This document shows, in pieces, positions 46,801-57,910 of a stretch of 64,000 nucleotides of DNA. The stretch is from NCBI GenBank assembly GCA_038093975.1, contig JBBPTG010000015.1:245185-309184 (forward strand), written 5' to 3'. A model generated the notes under the pieces. That model was not told where the DNA came from, ran no database searches, and worked only from the letters and a program-made list of their open reading frames with translations. A program made the translations under genes and the position numbers. Position 1 is the first letter of the stretch. Each line of letters opens with the position of its first letter. This DNA comes from Chalciporus piperatus. Taxonomy: Eukaryota > Basidiomycota > Agaricomycetes > Boletales > Boletaceae.

Positions 46801-48282
46801 ATTCTCGAAGCCGCTGGTTTGAGCGAAGCTGATGTCGACGATGTTCCCTCGTTTGGTCAGTCAACGCTCAAGCCTCCACCCATCATTACTTCAACCGCGA
46901 ATCTCGTTTGGCCCGCAATTCTGACGGGCGAGAGTTTCTGGGACCGTGTTCTGGCGAACGGGAACCTGGATGGCGATGGCGAGGTTCCATACGTCAACGG
47001 GGTCGACTCCGGCGCAGCTGCTTCGTCCGCACTCGATGACTGGGCGAAGGAAGAAGAGGCCCCTGAAATCGATGCTGATGAGGCTGGATGGGAGCTTGAC
47101 GTCGAAGTTGCTGATGGCGAGGCCCCCTCGGAAGAAGAATTCGAGGATGCTGTTGAGGACGAGGAAGATGCGGGTGCTGCCCCTGGTGTGACTGAGAACG
47201 AGCTTTGGGTACGCAATTCACCGTTCGCTGCGGATCATGTTGCGGCGGGTTCCTTCGACACTGCCATGCAGGTACGTCGCATCAGATTATGATTAGATGT
47301 CGAAGCTGTACTGAATGACTCTCCAGTTACTGAATCGGCAATTTGGTGTGGTCGACTTCGCACCCCTCAAACCATTGTTCTTGTCCATCTACCGGTCATC
47401 CCACGCTTACGTTTCCCCATTGGCGTCCCTGCCTCCCCTCCAACTCCACGTCAGACGCAATCCATCAGAAACATCACCTGGGCGTGTCCTTCCTGTTGCT
47501 GTGCGTTCCCTGGCGTCTGTCCGGACCGAACTTTCGGACGGCTTCCGTTTCGTGTCAGGCAACAAGCTGTCTGAGGCACAGACTGCCTTCCGCTCTGCAC
47601 TACAAACGCTACTTTTGGTAGTCGTTTCTTCGGATGAAGAAGCCAAAGAGGTCGGTAAATTCAACTACGCTGCACGATTTCTGATGGCGCTGACTTGACA
47701 GCAAATCTAGTGGCGGGACACTGTCGCTTCAGCACGAGAGTATCTCCTTGGGGTCTCCATCGAATTGGAGCGACGACGCGTGGTTCAAGATGAGCCTGAC
47801 AACGTCCATCGGCAATTGGAGCTCGCCGCATACTTTGCGCACTGCCAACTGCAACCGCCACATTTGCAGATCGCTTTGCGGAGCGCCATTGGAGTATTTG
47901 CCAAAGCCAACAATCACGCGACTGCGGCCAAGTTCGCGAGACGTCTATTGGAGCTCAACCCCGACCCCAAAATTGTTGCACAGGTGTGTTGTACTCGATT
48001 CGAGACCCAGATGAAAACACTTATGGCTATATGCGTCAGGCGCGTCAACGAATCGCAGCAGGAGATCGAAACCCCCGGAATGCAGTGGAAATTTCCTACG
48101 ACGAGTTCACCGAATTTGACATCTGTGGTGCGACGTATACCCCGATTTACAAAGGATCTCCTTCAGTGCGCTGCCCGTACACCGATACCTCGTTCTTGCC
48201 CGAGTTGAAGGGGAAGTTGGACCCACTCACAGAGGTCACCGAGATCGGGGCGACTGCGAGTGGATTGCCCGCTCCACGATGA
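43883..48282 (+). CDS. COP1: Coatomer (COPI) subunit alpha
   Basis: Fifteen exons (43883-43931, 43988-44101, 44158-44238, 44284-44378, 44433-45009, 45066-45442, 45492-45723, 45777-45915, 45982-46222, 46283-46438, 46493-46691, 46745-47271, 47327-47650, 47711-47983, 48040-48282) give 1208 residues, as in yeast Ret1 (1201). An N-terminal WD40 propeller ([46 protein letters not shown]) is followed by a second propeller, an alpha-solenoid ([18 protein letters not shown]) and the C-terminal domain ([30 protein letters not shown]). It coats Golgi-to-ER vesicles and reads dilysine signals. An acidic linker at about residues 800-860 is fungal-typical. Confidence 0.97.
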
Positions 48283-48526
48283 GGGCATGTGGTCCATTGG
48301 ATGTGAGAGGTGTGCAAGACGGACGTTGTGGATTGATAGAGGAGGACCTATGGTACCATCGTGTTGTGTAAATGTCGGTAATTTCAATATCTTGCTGGAC
48401 TGACGAGGAGGAGGCATGACTGGTCATGTGATTTCTGATATTGACGCGAACGCGTCTTTCGAGTCTCAGCTCTTTGCCCTCATTTCTTCCTCCACAACAG
48501 CGCGCTGCTATCTCATCCGCTTAGAC

Positions 48527-49148
48527 ATGGAGGGCGAAACCAGCAATCAGCCGACCGAGATCGACACTGGCTTGCGACGCTCAGAGACTCCCAAACCGCT
48601 ATCGCAGGAACGCTCACAGCCAAGCACAGAGCGACGGTCACTAGAGGATGTTGTCGCACACCCTTCGACGGCGGCGATACACGAATTCGCATCCCTGATT
48701 AATCAAAGCGCGATGGACGAGGCCAGAAAGACAGCGCAATTCAGACAAGGTACCTATAAGTGCACCGCGCATATACCCTGCTTTTTGTTGACCCCACGGT
48801 CCAAATTCACTGCAGAACTCAGGAAACAACTGTTCCGAGTAGCAGTGGGCACATACGCGTGGTCGAGTGCCCGCCTGGCACATGAAACCGACCTGGCTGA
48901 GCGAAAGTTGGAGCAGGGGGTAGGAGATTTGTTATCGGCGGGACGAGAGCAAGGCAGGTCATCTCATCCCCCTCCTACGCCATTGGTATGCAAGCCTTTC
49001 CCTGGAATTGGCCTTGCTCTGTTTCGCGTGTCGAAGCGATATCTGCGTATAGTACTGACCTGTGATTCTGCAAGATCGCGCACGGGCTCGACTGGCTGAG
49101 TTGTTTGCTGCGGTCAACAAGGCTGTCGCAGCGTTCGCGCACACCTGA
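48527..49148 (+). CDS. Small helical protein of unknown function
   Basis: Two exons are supported (48527-48749 and 48816 to about 48986), joined in phase by a 66-nt intron. They read MEGETSNQPTEIDTGLRR, then VVAHPSTAAIHEFASLINQS, MDEARKTAQFRQ|ELRKQLF and LAERKLEQGVGDLL. The Ala/Glu/Leu-rich segments look like amphipathic helices. Downstream, ARARLAELFAAVNKAVAAFA ending at 49148 looks like a last helix, but I could not find an intron that joins it in frame. An earlier in-frame ATG at 48416 would add 37 residues. I do not recognise the family. Confidence 0.45.
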
Positions 49149-49403
49149 GTGTGTTCAGTGGTGATCCTGAGTCACACCAGCAGGTTGCTCGTTGTCTACG
49201 TCTTGCTGGGTTGCTAGGTTTCGGTCCAAGTAGTCCATCAAATGTATTTGGCTGTAAAAGGAAATGCTGGACGTCAAGGATTGGACGTGTGTCGAGTAAC
49301 GTCAGTCGTCGAGGGATGGCAAAAATGCAGTTCTAGTACACACGGACACGGAAGACTTTTCAAGATTTCTCAGTCGCTCTCCTCGTGGACAATACCCACC
49401 CAC

Positions 49404-52391
49404 ATGTCCCTGTCAAAGGGTCCTCACTGTTCATTCGTTCTCCTCGCCGACTTCGACATTGATAGCGGTGCTCAACTCACCTATCAATTTCCTCAACCAC
49501 TCGGAACAGATGAAGGGTGAGGTTATCTCGACTGGCCCGAATTCCATGGCCATGACTGATGCCACCAATAGCCTACTAGCCAACCTGATGCTCCCGGATG
49601 GCGCAGAACGGCATCTCGAAGACTGGACCATATTCTTTCTGAACCAGACACCATTCAATACGATATCCCCTGTGCTTGCATTGGAAACTCCCGAATCATT
49701 GGGAGACATCTCAAAAGATCCTGGAGGTCGCTCGGAGCTCATATATGTGCTGAACTTGGTCAGGACGAAACATGACAAGACTGCTCGGAGGTACGTCTGC
49801 AAACCATTATCATGTCTAGGAGGTATTCTCATTCGGGTTAACGCGTGTCCAAAGAGGTGCCGTCGTCAAAGCCATGGCTATTTGCACGCGCCACCCTTTC
49901 ATCCAGATCTTCAAGGTGAGTCTATGCCTCGCGGTGGCGACGCATCCAAACCTTGTTCGCTTATCTGTTCGGAAGCCCGTTCTCCTCCTAGCACTCGATG
50001 ACTACTTTGCAAACCCTTCGCAAGACTGTCTAGCTCGTTTGTTCGACGCTATTAACTCGATGGATGTCACGGGTTCCCCCGAACTGACGCGATTCGAGAA
50101 GTGGGTCATGCGTGCGTCTGAGCGGAAAGATATCTTTTGCGAAAAGTTTGCGTCTCCGAAGATCCTGGATAACACTCCGAATCTCATCGTGCCCCATGGC
50201 AAGCTACAGCACAAGACAACTTCTTCGAGTGGCTCACATTCGAGCGAAGATAGCATCGTCATCAAGGGGCGCAATCACCACGGCGAAGGTACTCGCGAAC
50301 GATCCACGACAGAGAGTAGCACAGCGAGCTCTCATTATCATCAGCCCAACCCATCGTCACCATCGGATTCTTCTTTCTCGTTGGGTGGTAGCGCTGTCTG
50401 GGTTGGCGATGAGAGCGGCCTTCTCGATAGCCAGGTCGGTGTAGCCATCGGTGGGGGCCCTGGGAGTGTCACCTCCGGAACTGGCACTATGGCGAGTCGC
50501 GGAAGAAGATCAACCGACGCATCATCCTCATCCTCCCATGGAGTCGCTAGAGAACACCACGCATATAGTGGCGCAATACCCACGACTTCTGATCCTCATT
50601 TGCGTTCTGGATTATCCAAAGATACCCACTTTTTCCAAACATCAATAGCGTACCAGGGACATCAGTTACCCATCAAGCTTCCCCTTTCTGCATTCCCGGA
50701 GGAAGTCGGTGATGTCAGTCTACTCTCGATCCTCTCGTTTGCGTGAGAGTTACTGACACTGAGCATATACCCAGTATTCCTTAATTCAACTAATTCAAAC
50801 ATTCTCCTCACCGATTGTGACCATCTCTGGACCGTTGCATCCACACCTACACACAAACGGAAGTCTCACTCATCCCATAATAATACTCTTTAATGCACTT
50901 GTCACTGGAAAGCGCATTCTCTTCCTAGGTCACAACATACCCGCAGGTCAAGTGGCCAGTTATGTCTTGTCCGCATGTGCCCTCGGTTCGGGATGCGGGG
51001 TCATCCTGAGAGGTTTCATCGAACGTGCGTTCCCATATGCTGGGTTGGCAGGTGGTGAAGACTGGGTTACGACGTGAGTTGGCTTCTCACTCAAGAGTAA
51101 TGTTGCTGAAACCCATGCCGTGTTTAGACCAGCATATATTGCCGGCGTTACGAACCCGATCTTTGAAACGTCGGGCTCATGGGACCTGTTGATGGACATC
51201 GGCACTGGTCGAGTTGTGGTATCCAAGGACATCCACACTTACTTTCCGCCGAGCATCACACCCCCTGCCTTCATGCCGCTACTCAATCGAACGGGTGTAA
51301 TTCGTGCTGAGAACTCGGGCGCAAGTGAAGAAGAAATCGCACGGATAGCCACTCGCGACGGGAACCAGTCCAATCAGAAATCGGACTTCGCGGCGAGGGC
51401 TGATAATACGGACAACCTGTTCATCGAGGACGTAAGCGTTTCGCTGCGGACACCCACGCGCATCATGGCTGACATTCCCTATTTAGCTCATAGCGGCCAT
51501 TTCATCGCACTTCGGTGAAACGCTCGTGAGGATGCGGTTTACTGAATATGTTGGCCGATTCGTGCGACTTGCGGCGAGATACGAAGAAGTGGTGACTGGT
51601 TCGACAAACTTGGCCCCTCCCACTGCTCCCTTCACCGAGGGATCGTTGGGAAGTGGCATTATGTTCACAGATGATACTGCGGCACTCAAGGAATTGGCCG
51701 TTCAAGCCAGTCGCATAGAAGGATGGCGCAAGAGCAATTCATATCAATATTGTATAGCTGTACGTGAGAGCGCACCGTTTCGGCTTGACAGAACCTTACA
51801 AAGATGCATGCAGGATTTCCAAAAGCACAAAGCGACCAATCCGATACAAGGCTTCGATTGCATTCATCAACTTTTCCGCCTTCGTCTGGCGAAGAGTCTT
51901 TCTGATTCCGAGGCCGAATTGATCGTTCGAACCCTCGCAGATAACGTCCGTTCGTACGACCAAGTCGTAGAGGTATGTCGTCGTCTCGGATTGGGCGTTC
52001 CAGTACCACAGATAACTTATTTTTACGGTCGTAAAGCTGTTGGCATATACACCCCCTCACACCGGCGGATTACAACCCCTGAGCTTCTGTCTCTTCCATC
52101 AACTGGAATCTGTACGAGAGGCAGCGGTGGAGATCTTCAACGAGCTTAGACTTCACCCGGTAACTCAATTCACCCCCACTCCGTAACTCACCAGAACTCA
52201 TCTTGCCTCGATCACAGGTTGGCGTGATGGCGCTCCAATCTCTCAATCACTTCCAGCGTTACGCCTACGTGCGACAAGCTCACGCACGGGAAGCACGTCT
52301 GAAAGATGGTTCCACTCACCTCGTCCCTCCCCCACCACTCGCCTCACGTACGCCTTCGAACCGGAGCGAGATCAGTCTAGGCGGGATTTAG
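49404..52391 (+). CDS. AFI1: Afi1-like DENN-family protein (SPA domain)
   Basis: Exons 49404-49516, 49572-49790, 49855-49915, 49976-50713, 50775-51073, 51128-51431, 51487-51759, 51814-51972, a short one ending 52159, and 52218-52391 give about 790 residues. The N-terminus (CSFVLLADFDIDSGAQLTYQ, LANLMLPDGAERHLEDWTIF, FFLNQ) and the core (FNALVTGKRILFLGHNIPAG, TNPIFETSGSWDLLMDIGTG, FIEDLIAAISSHFGETLV) match the Afi1/SPA DENN module, which acts with Arf3/Arf6 in cell polarity. Residues about 190-330 are a Ser/Gly/His-rich insert. Near 52084-52130 the expected LLSLLPS and ESVREAAVEIFNELRLHP lie in different frames. Using the acceptor at 52119-52120 keeps the frame but drops the first segment, so this junction is uncertain. 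Confidence 0.82.
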
Positions 52392-52919
52392 TTCTTTTTC
52401 GAGCGTTCTTCTTGACTTGTACTTTTCACTGACATTTGAGTATCGTCTTAGCTTAGTTTCGTCCCCTTCTTGCGTGTATAATCGATTGTAGCAATGGACG
52501 TCGAGATTTCCGTGTGCTACGTGTTTTGTTACCAGTGCTCTAGGGTTTGTCATCCTGGACTGTGTGTGACGAAGAGTGACGTATGAGTGCGGAGAATCAT
52601 AGCTTACCGACTGCTGCTACAGTATTGCTGCTCGAGCATTACAAGTCCTATGTCCTCGTGTGTTATACAAGTGGTTCAATTCTTTGTCTACGGCATTGAC
52701 GATCCAGCAGTTGCTACTTCGAACTTGCTAATTAACTCTGAGTTATCTTCAATGCCTAATCCTCATTGGGTGTCATTGTAACAGGACCGTCACGCTGTTG
52801 CTTCAGCAGCTTGAAAGAGTTGCAAGCCTGTGGAGCCCTACGAGTTCTCGGCGGATTACAACCCAATCTAAGACACTACGTCATATTAGTGCTCATCCGG
52901 TTCCACTTAGTCTCCCGTA
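52392..52919. other. 3' UTR and spacer after the Afi1-like gene
   Basis: No gene is seen. The first ~145 bp are matched again downstream of 54757, so they belong to the duplicated Afi1 3' segment. Confidence 0.5.
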
Positions 52920-52961
52920 GAAAGCCCCTAGGAAAGCCCCTAGCTTCACCAAATCTATAAA
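52920..52961 (+). promoter_or_regulatory. Tandem 12-bp repeat plus TATA box of the repeated-intron gene
   Basis: GAAAGCCCCTAG stands twice in direct tandem (52920-52931, 52932-52943), followed by TATAAA at 52956-52961, 90 bp before the ATG at 53051. AGCCCCT is close to the STRE core (AGGGG on the other strand), so stress control is possible (inference). Confidence 0.5.
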
Positions 52962-53050
52962 TTCGCCACCCTCGTAGACCTCTCCTCAAATCATTGCTTC
53001 CACCCACCACCATCATCTCCCTTCAACAAAGACCTCACCATCCATCTACC

Positions 53051-53968
53051 ATGACTATCGAGTCCACTATCCAACACTTTTTTGACAAATGCGCTCCGTT
53101 CCTGTCTCACAAGACGGCGTTCCAAGACTGGGCCACTGAGGTGACCGGTGCGCCGGATCGTCCTGTTGACAAGGTCGAACTCTGCACCGGGACGACTCAC
53201 AGAGATCATACCAGAGATGGCTGGCAGGAATACGTCGAAGTAGACCACACCCACCACTTTCTCCAGGTACATTTGGCAGAGACCGCTCATCATCATCATC
53301 ACCAGCAGCAGACGGTCTTGATCGAGAGGATCAAGGGTTGTGAGCTGGCATGGCCCCATTCCGCAATTCCTCTCCCGGAAGGTCGCATCGCGGAGCTTCC
53401 TGAAATTCAGGACGAGCCAATTACCTTAGATATCGTCTGTGTCCTCAAGCATGGTTCGCATGGTTCTGATGTTGTGCATAACTTTAAAGTTGAACACATC
53501 CTCGATCTCCATGGCAAGGTGTCCGCGCATGAATTCGTCACCCTCCTTGAGCTCATAGGCAAGATGAAGGACAACGAACATCCCTCAGGGGTCCGTTTCG
53601 TTGACTGCGATGAGCTGGCTAAGTCCTTTGCAGTGGCTTCCATTAAGGTGTCCTGTGATTTCATGCATCATCCAGAAGCCTTTGAAGACATCCTCGGCAG
53701 TTTTTCTGGTGAATAAATTACCACTCTTAAATTTGGCTGACACTGATTCTCTTCCCAGATTCGGTTCATCACGACGAAAATGACGACGGTGAACAAATTT
53801 CCACTCCTGAAATTGACTGACACTGACCCTCTTTACAGTTTTGGTTGATGACGATGAAGATATAACCGATGGTCTTTCTAGTGAATAAATTTCCACTCCT
53901 GAAATTAGCTTCCACTGACTCTCTTGAAAGCTTCGATTGATCAAGACGAGGATGAAGACGAAATTTGA
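53051..53968 (+). CDS. Lineage-specific protein with acidic tail coded by triplicated intron-exon units
   Basis: Exon 1 (53051-53708) is followed by three tiny exons (53759-53788, 53839-53880, 53931-53968) to give 255 residues. All introns are phase 1. The body (MTIESTIQHFFDKCAPFLSH, then EVTGAPDRPVDKVELCTG and LEWIGKM-like FVTLLELIGKMKDN) has no motif I recognise; it holds HHHHHQQQ near residue 80. It has no signal peptide or membrane helix. The three small exons code for acidic repeats of the type S(V/I)-x-x-D-E-(N/D)-D, ending STSIDQDEDEDEI. The three introns are each exactly 50 nt and 80-84% alike. Reading through intron 1 would instead stop after SFSGE, so isoforms with different tails are possible. 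Conserved splice phase supports the spliced form. Confidence 0.7.
53709..53968 (+). repeat. Three tandem intron-plus-exon units
   Basis: Units start at 53709, 53789 and 53881. Each opens with GTGAA(T/C)AAATT(A/T)CCACTC, contains CACTGA about 30 nt in, and ends in an AG acceptor after exactly 50 nt (53758, 53838, 53930). Each is followed by a 30-42 nt exon carrying GA(C/T)GA-rich acidic codons. By eye the first and second introns match at 40 of 50 positions and the second and third at 42 of 50. The flanking exons match too, so the unit that was copied included splice donor, intron, acceptor and exon. Confidence 0.85.
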
Positions 53969-54483
53969 AGTCTACTGTGCCAGAAATTCAGAATACCTCT
54001 CAGTTATATATATCTCGGTATCATCTCTTCTGTATGTATATCAGCTTTTTTTCATGTTGTTAGCTTAGCTCTTGAAAATCAGAAGCATCTGGTTATACCT
54101 ACTCCTATTTCTCATGTGTGTAATTTTGCATGGTAAATTGCCCCCTACTCCACTTCTGGCCCTATCACCCTGGTCCCTATCTTCGGAGCCGGACGTCAGA
54201 TGAGTTACCCACTGGCAAATGGATCGTCAGCCTAGCTACAGCTTGCTACACCTTCATATCCAGCTCAGCCACATTTTGTTAAATTTCAAGAGCTATTACT
54301 TGTCAAAAGCTCGTGAAAATCAACATCGATCAAAGTTGGAAGTTGTGGGAGTTGACTGGCAACTTAACTTGAGTTAGGATTTTTTCTTAGGGGCTGAATA
54401 TTTCCTGCGGACTGACGGGTCTAACGGACCTCACGACACGAGCGCTTCCGAGCGGCATACTAAATCTAGGGCGACGGTCGAAG
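53969..54483. other. Intergenic stretch without a recognisable gene
   Basis: A/T-rich sequence with many stops in all frames; the first ~150 bp should be 3' UTR (TATATATATCTCGG near 54006). Nothing coding was recognised. Confidence 0.45.
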
Positions 54484-54866
54484 GCTTCCGCCTTTTCCAT
54501 CAGCTGGACTGTGCGAGAGGCGACGGTGGAGATCACCGGTAGACCACTTCACTCCTATTCCATCACTCAGGATTACTCATGCCGCCTCAATCGCGGGTCG
54601 TGCGACGGCGCTTTAATCTCTCGATTAGTTCCAGCGTTCTAACTACGTGGCACCGACAAGCTCGTGGAAACACATCTGACAAATGATTCCAATTATTTCG
54701 TCCCGCCGCCGTCGCCTGCTTCGAATCGGAGCAAGATCAGTCTCGGCGGGATTTAGTTCGGTTTCGGGCGTTCACGACTCACATCTTTGATACCTCAGCT
54801 CAGTTTCGTCCTCCTGCGTATATACACGGACATTGGAGATTACCCTGAGCTACGTGGTATATTTCT
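54484..54866 (+). pseudogene. Decayed copy of the Afi1-like gene 3' end
   Basis: The stretch repeats 52083-52535. It matches TTCCATCA(A/G)CTGGA, GTGCGAGAGGCGACGGTGGA against GTACGAGAGGCAGCGGTGGA, TTCCAGCGTT, and the end TC(T/C)(A/C)GGCGGGATTTAGTTC, then continues into the 3' UTR (CAGCTCAGTTTCGTCC). The terminal peptide SEISLGGI survives only as SKISLGGI out of context. Internal stops and small indels, and the absence of any 5' part, make it a pseudogene. It stands in direct orientation 2.4 kb after the parent and encloses the repeated-intron gene. Confidence 0.85.
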
Positions 54867-55043
54867 GGCTCTCATCGACCCAGGCAGATTTCGGAACAAA
54901 TAACCGGTCACAGGGGATCATGATCCGTAGTCCGGTAAGAGGGTCGTCGATGGCGGTGTGGTGGTGGTCCAGCGAAACCTCCGAGAAAAGAGTGGGAAAG
55001 CACCTCTCCTCGCAGTGTCTAAGCTGCGGAGACAGGTGCATAT

Positions 55044-56972
55044 TTAAACCACTAGGCTATCCTCGCCAACCTCTGATGAATACAAATGTGGGATGTACGA
55101 CGAAGTGAAGGACTGGAAAAGCGATGTAAAACTCCCCTCTTCGGGAGATATGACCCACAGCATAAAGATGAAAACGGTCGCTATAGCGGACGCAGCCACT
55201 AAGGCAACTAGCTTGCCGACGCTGTGGGAGGCGATAAAGAGGAATTGGGCAATGAGAAGGCCGACTCCCCAGAGGTAACTCGCTTTGGGAATACTGAATA
55301 CCACTGACGACGGGAGGAATCCTACTGTGTTTGATTTGACGTTGCGTAGGTACTGATCCTGAAATGGTGTTAGGGCCCACTGACTGGACAACCCATGAAT
55401 AGGAAACACTGACGCCGACGGAGGTACTTGCGGAAGCAAATGCCTGGTGTCTAAGATGGAGACAGGAGGCGGATGCAATGCTAACAGCACAGGAAAGAAC
55501 CGATGGGACAGTTGTAGCCATAGTTCCTCCGCGCACGTTGGCAAGGAGAATATTAGCACTGGAAAGACGCTCATTTAAGACCTGAATAGAATGATTATTG
55601 TCTGACTCACATTAGGATTGGAAGACTCTACAAACAAATGTGAAAGATGACAATTTCACACTGGATAGCCGGACATACCCATAATAAACTGTTGGTCCAA
55701 TCGGTAAGGCAGAGCGATACGAATTGTGTCCATTGATCGGAGTAAAGTTGCTCGTTGAGATACAGATCGTCGAGGAGGCTTTTGTAGTATCGTGGAATAC
55801 CCCACAATAACAGATTAGCCACAGTTGACATCCATTCATGCTCAACATTATCCGCAGGGTACATTTGTTGGAGCCTGTCCAACTGCGCGAACTCCTGCCC
55901 ATAAAACGTAATGAAACGTTTGTTCACTACGGATAAACTCTTAGTGTCAATTGATCAGCTCGGCGCATTAGTTTACGTACTGATTGCACCGGCAAGACGA
56001 GCTGAAGCACGATCAGCATCGGAAGGAGGTCATTCGTAATATCCTCTTACCAGCATAACACAGGGTATAGCCATCGACGCGTTGCCCTTTAACGTATATG
56101 CGGCGTTAACGGTGTCCTCTGTGCTGCAAGACAGACCTACCTCTTTTGCGGGACAACAGCTTCAAAAACTGCTTGCATGTGTCCGCACTGTACGGGAATG
56201 TCGAGGTGCGTGATGTCAGCCTGTCTGTGGCGATATTAGCCGGCAAATCAAAACCTTGCACGTACGGTATTACATACCGGCTTGTCCGTGAGATATGATA
56301 TCGTATAGCTCAGCCACGATTTGAGAGAATTCGTGTTCATGAGATTCGTGATGCATTGGAAAAAACTCGACGTGAACCCAGTATAGTCTCTCCACGGCCC
56401 TCTCTGCCAGTGTCTGATGATGAGTGTCGCTGAATACAGCTGATTTCATGGACTTACCGAGATGCGAAGGAGACATTGCTGCCGGAATATCCAGGAGTTC
56501 AGTGCCAAGGTCCTCGAGCCAGAACAATCCTTTTCCGACGTGGTCGACGAAATAGTATTTGCAAGAGGCGGAATCCTCCTCCAGTTCTAAGAATAATTCG
56601 CATCGGGGCGTAACCTTGATGTTGTGGCACTGCAATTCATTCTGCGCCAATTTCATGCAATGGAGAATACGTTCTTCGGTCTGCGCGTTTTCGACATTGG
56701 CTTCAGTGACGACCGTGAAGTCGGATTCACCGTCTAGCACGAAGTAGGGTTGTCCTTCCGGGTGTACAAATTGCTGCCACTTCGAGGCCGATGCCACACT
56801 TGCATTGGGAGCGGGTCAGCTACTAAGTTATGACGTTCTAGGGCTCTCACTGACCTGCTGCGACGGACTGGACCCCGGGTGATGATTCGGGGACAGAGTT
56901 GGACGCTGAGAGGGAGTTTTGGATTGTTGGTTGCAAGAGAGGGGTCACTTACTCACGAACCGCACTTGTCAT
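55044..56972 (-). CDS. WW-like domain, multi-pass membrane protein (Agaricomycete family)
   Basis: Eleven exons on the minus strand (56972-56953, 56905-56855, 56798-56458, 56403-56278, 56224-56141, 56086-56051, 56001-55981, 55926-55679, 55627-55611, 55558-55420, 55358-55044) give 465 residues in phase. A WW-like module near residue 30 (KWQQFVHPEGQPYFVLD) precedes YWVHVEFFPMHHESHEHEF and SRTSTFPYSADTCKQFL. RFITFYGQEFAQLDRLQQMY and helical membrane segments follow (LIANILLANVRGG, KASYLWGVGLLIAQFLFIAS, VALVAASAIATVFIFMLWV). I know the arrangement as a mushroom-specific family with no assigned function. Two exons are 21 and 17 nt long. The second exon is weakly conserved and least certain. Confidence 0.75.
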
Positions 56973-57902
56973 AACGCAGTGTGCTCAACGAAGTTACGGG
57001 ATTGAGATGCATAGATAGCTGTAGCTTCGGCCCCAAAGTAGTGTCCAAGTCTTGAAGCGAAGGGGACGTACCGGTGATGTAGAGCGAGTGGAAGCGGTAG
57101 CATCTTATAGTCTCTTATAGTCCCACTCTGGAACTATGGGCGTCCATTACTCCCGAGAACCGCCTGCTTCTATCAATAGGTCAGACAACAAGTTGAACGC
57201 TAGCGTTGCTGGGGTCCGCCACTCTCCACTGGAATACACAGCCGTCCTGGACTCCTTAGCTCAACTTCTTCCGAGTCCGAACTTAATTAATAATTGCCAC
57301 AGCATTCTCATTGAACGCCCAACACGTTCGATCTTCTGTTTCGGGACTCAGAGGTCCCAAAGCTGAGAACATTTGGTTACGGCAATTGTGAGTCTGCAAG
57401 CGTAGCATCATGATTCGCAGTGAAACATGTAACCACCATGCCCAAACATGCTCTTCTCAGTTCCTTCAACAAACGTCCTGAGTCAAATCTGTCTGGGGAT
57501 AACACAGTAAGGTCAGGCTTTGGCCGACTCGTGAATCGGAGAGCCTCATCGCTGGTGGCCGGTGAGGCCTTGAGCTTGAGGCACGAAGGCATGGTTATTT
57601 ACCAACGGTGGCGCGCCACCTTGCAGCACTCCTTGGCAAGCACCCCGCAGTTTCAAGGCGGTCCAGTTTTTGTCGGTTGGACCTCCCATACAGCGGCAAC
57701 CACATTTTACATACGTGGCGACTTCCTTGGACGGTAGCAACACCTGGCCACCCAGTGTCCCCCTAAGCCGAATGCTTTACGCCTTGGAAATGGCAGGTAT
57801 CCATGATTCCTAATTCCCGAGTAAACTGCCTAACTGGTTTATCACCTGCCAATTTCCACCACGCTGCCTCTGGAGTCCGGATGGGAAAGCTTTTTGAATA
57901 CC
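56973..57902. other. Intergenic stretch without a supported gene
   Basis: Open frames here (for example plus 57420-57737) carry no motif, have counterparts on the other strand and do not chain. The first ~150 bp should hold the promoter of the WW-domain gene. Confidence 0.35.
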
Positions 57903-57910
57903 TGCACATA

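Noticed and set aside
50002..50746. Separate gene for the Ser/His-rich region of the Afi1-like protein
   Set aside because: It is continuous in frame with conserved DENN/SPA segments on both sides and is a disordered insert.
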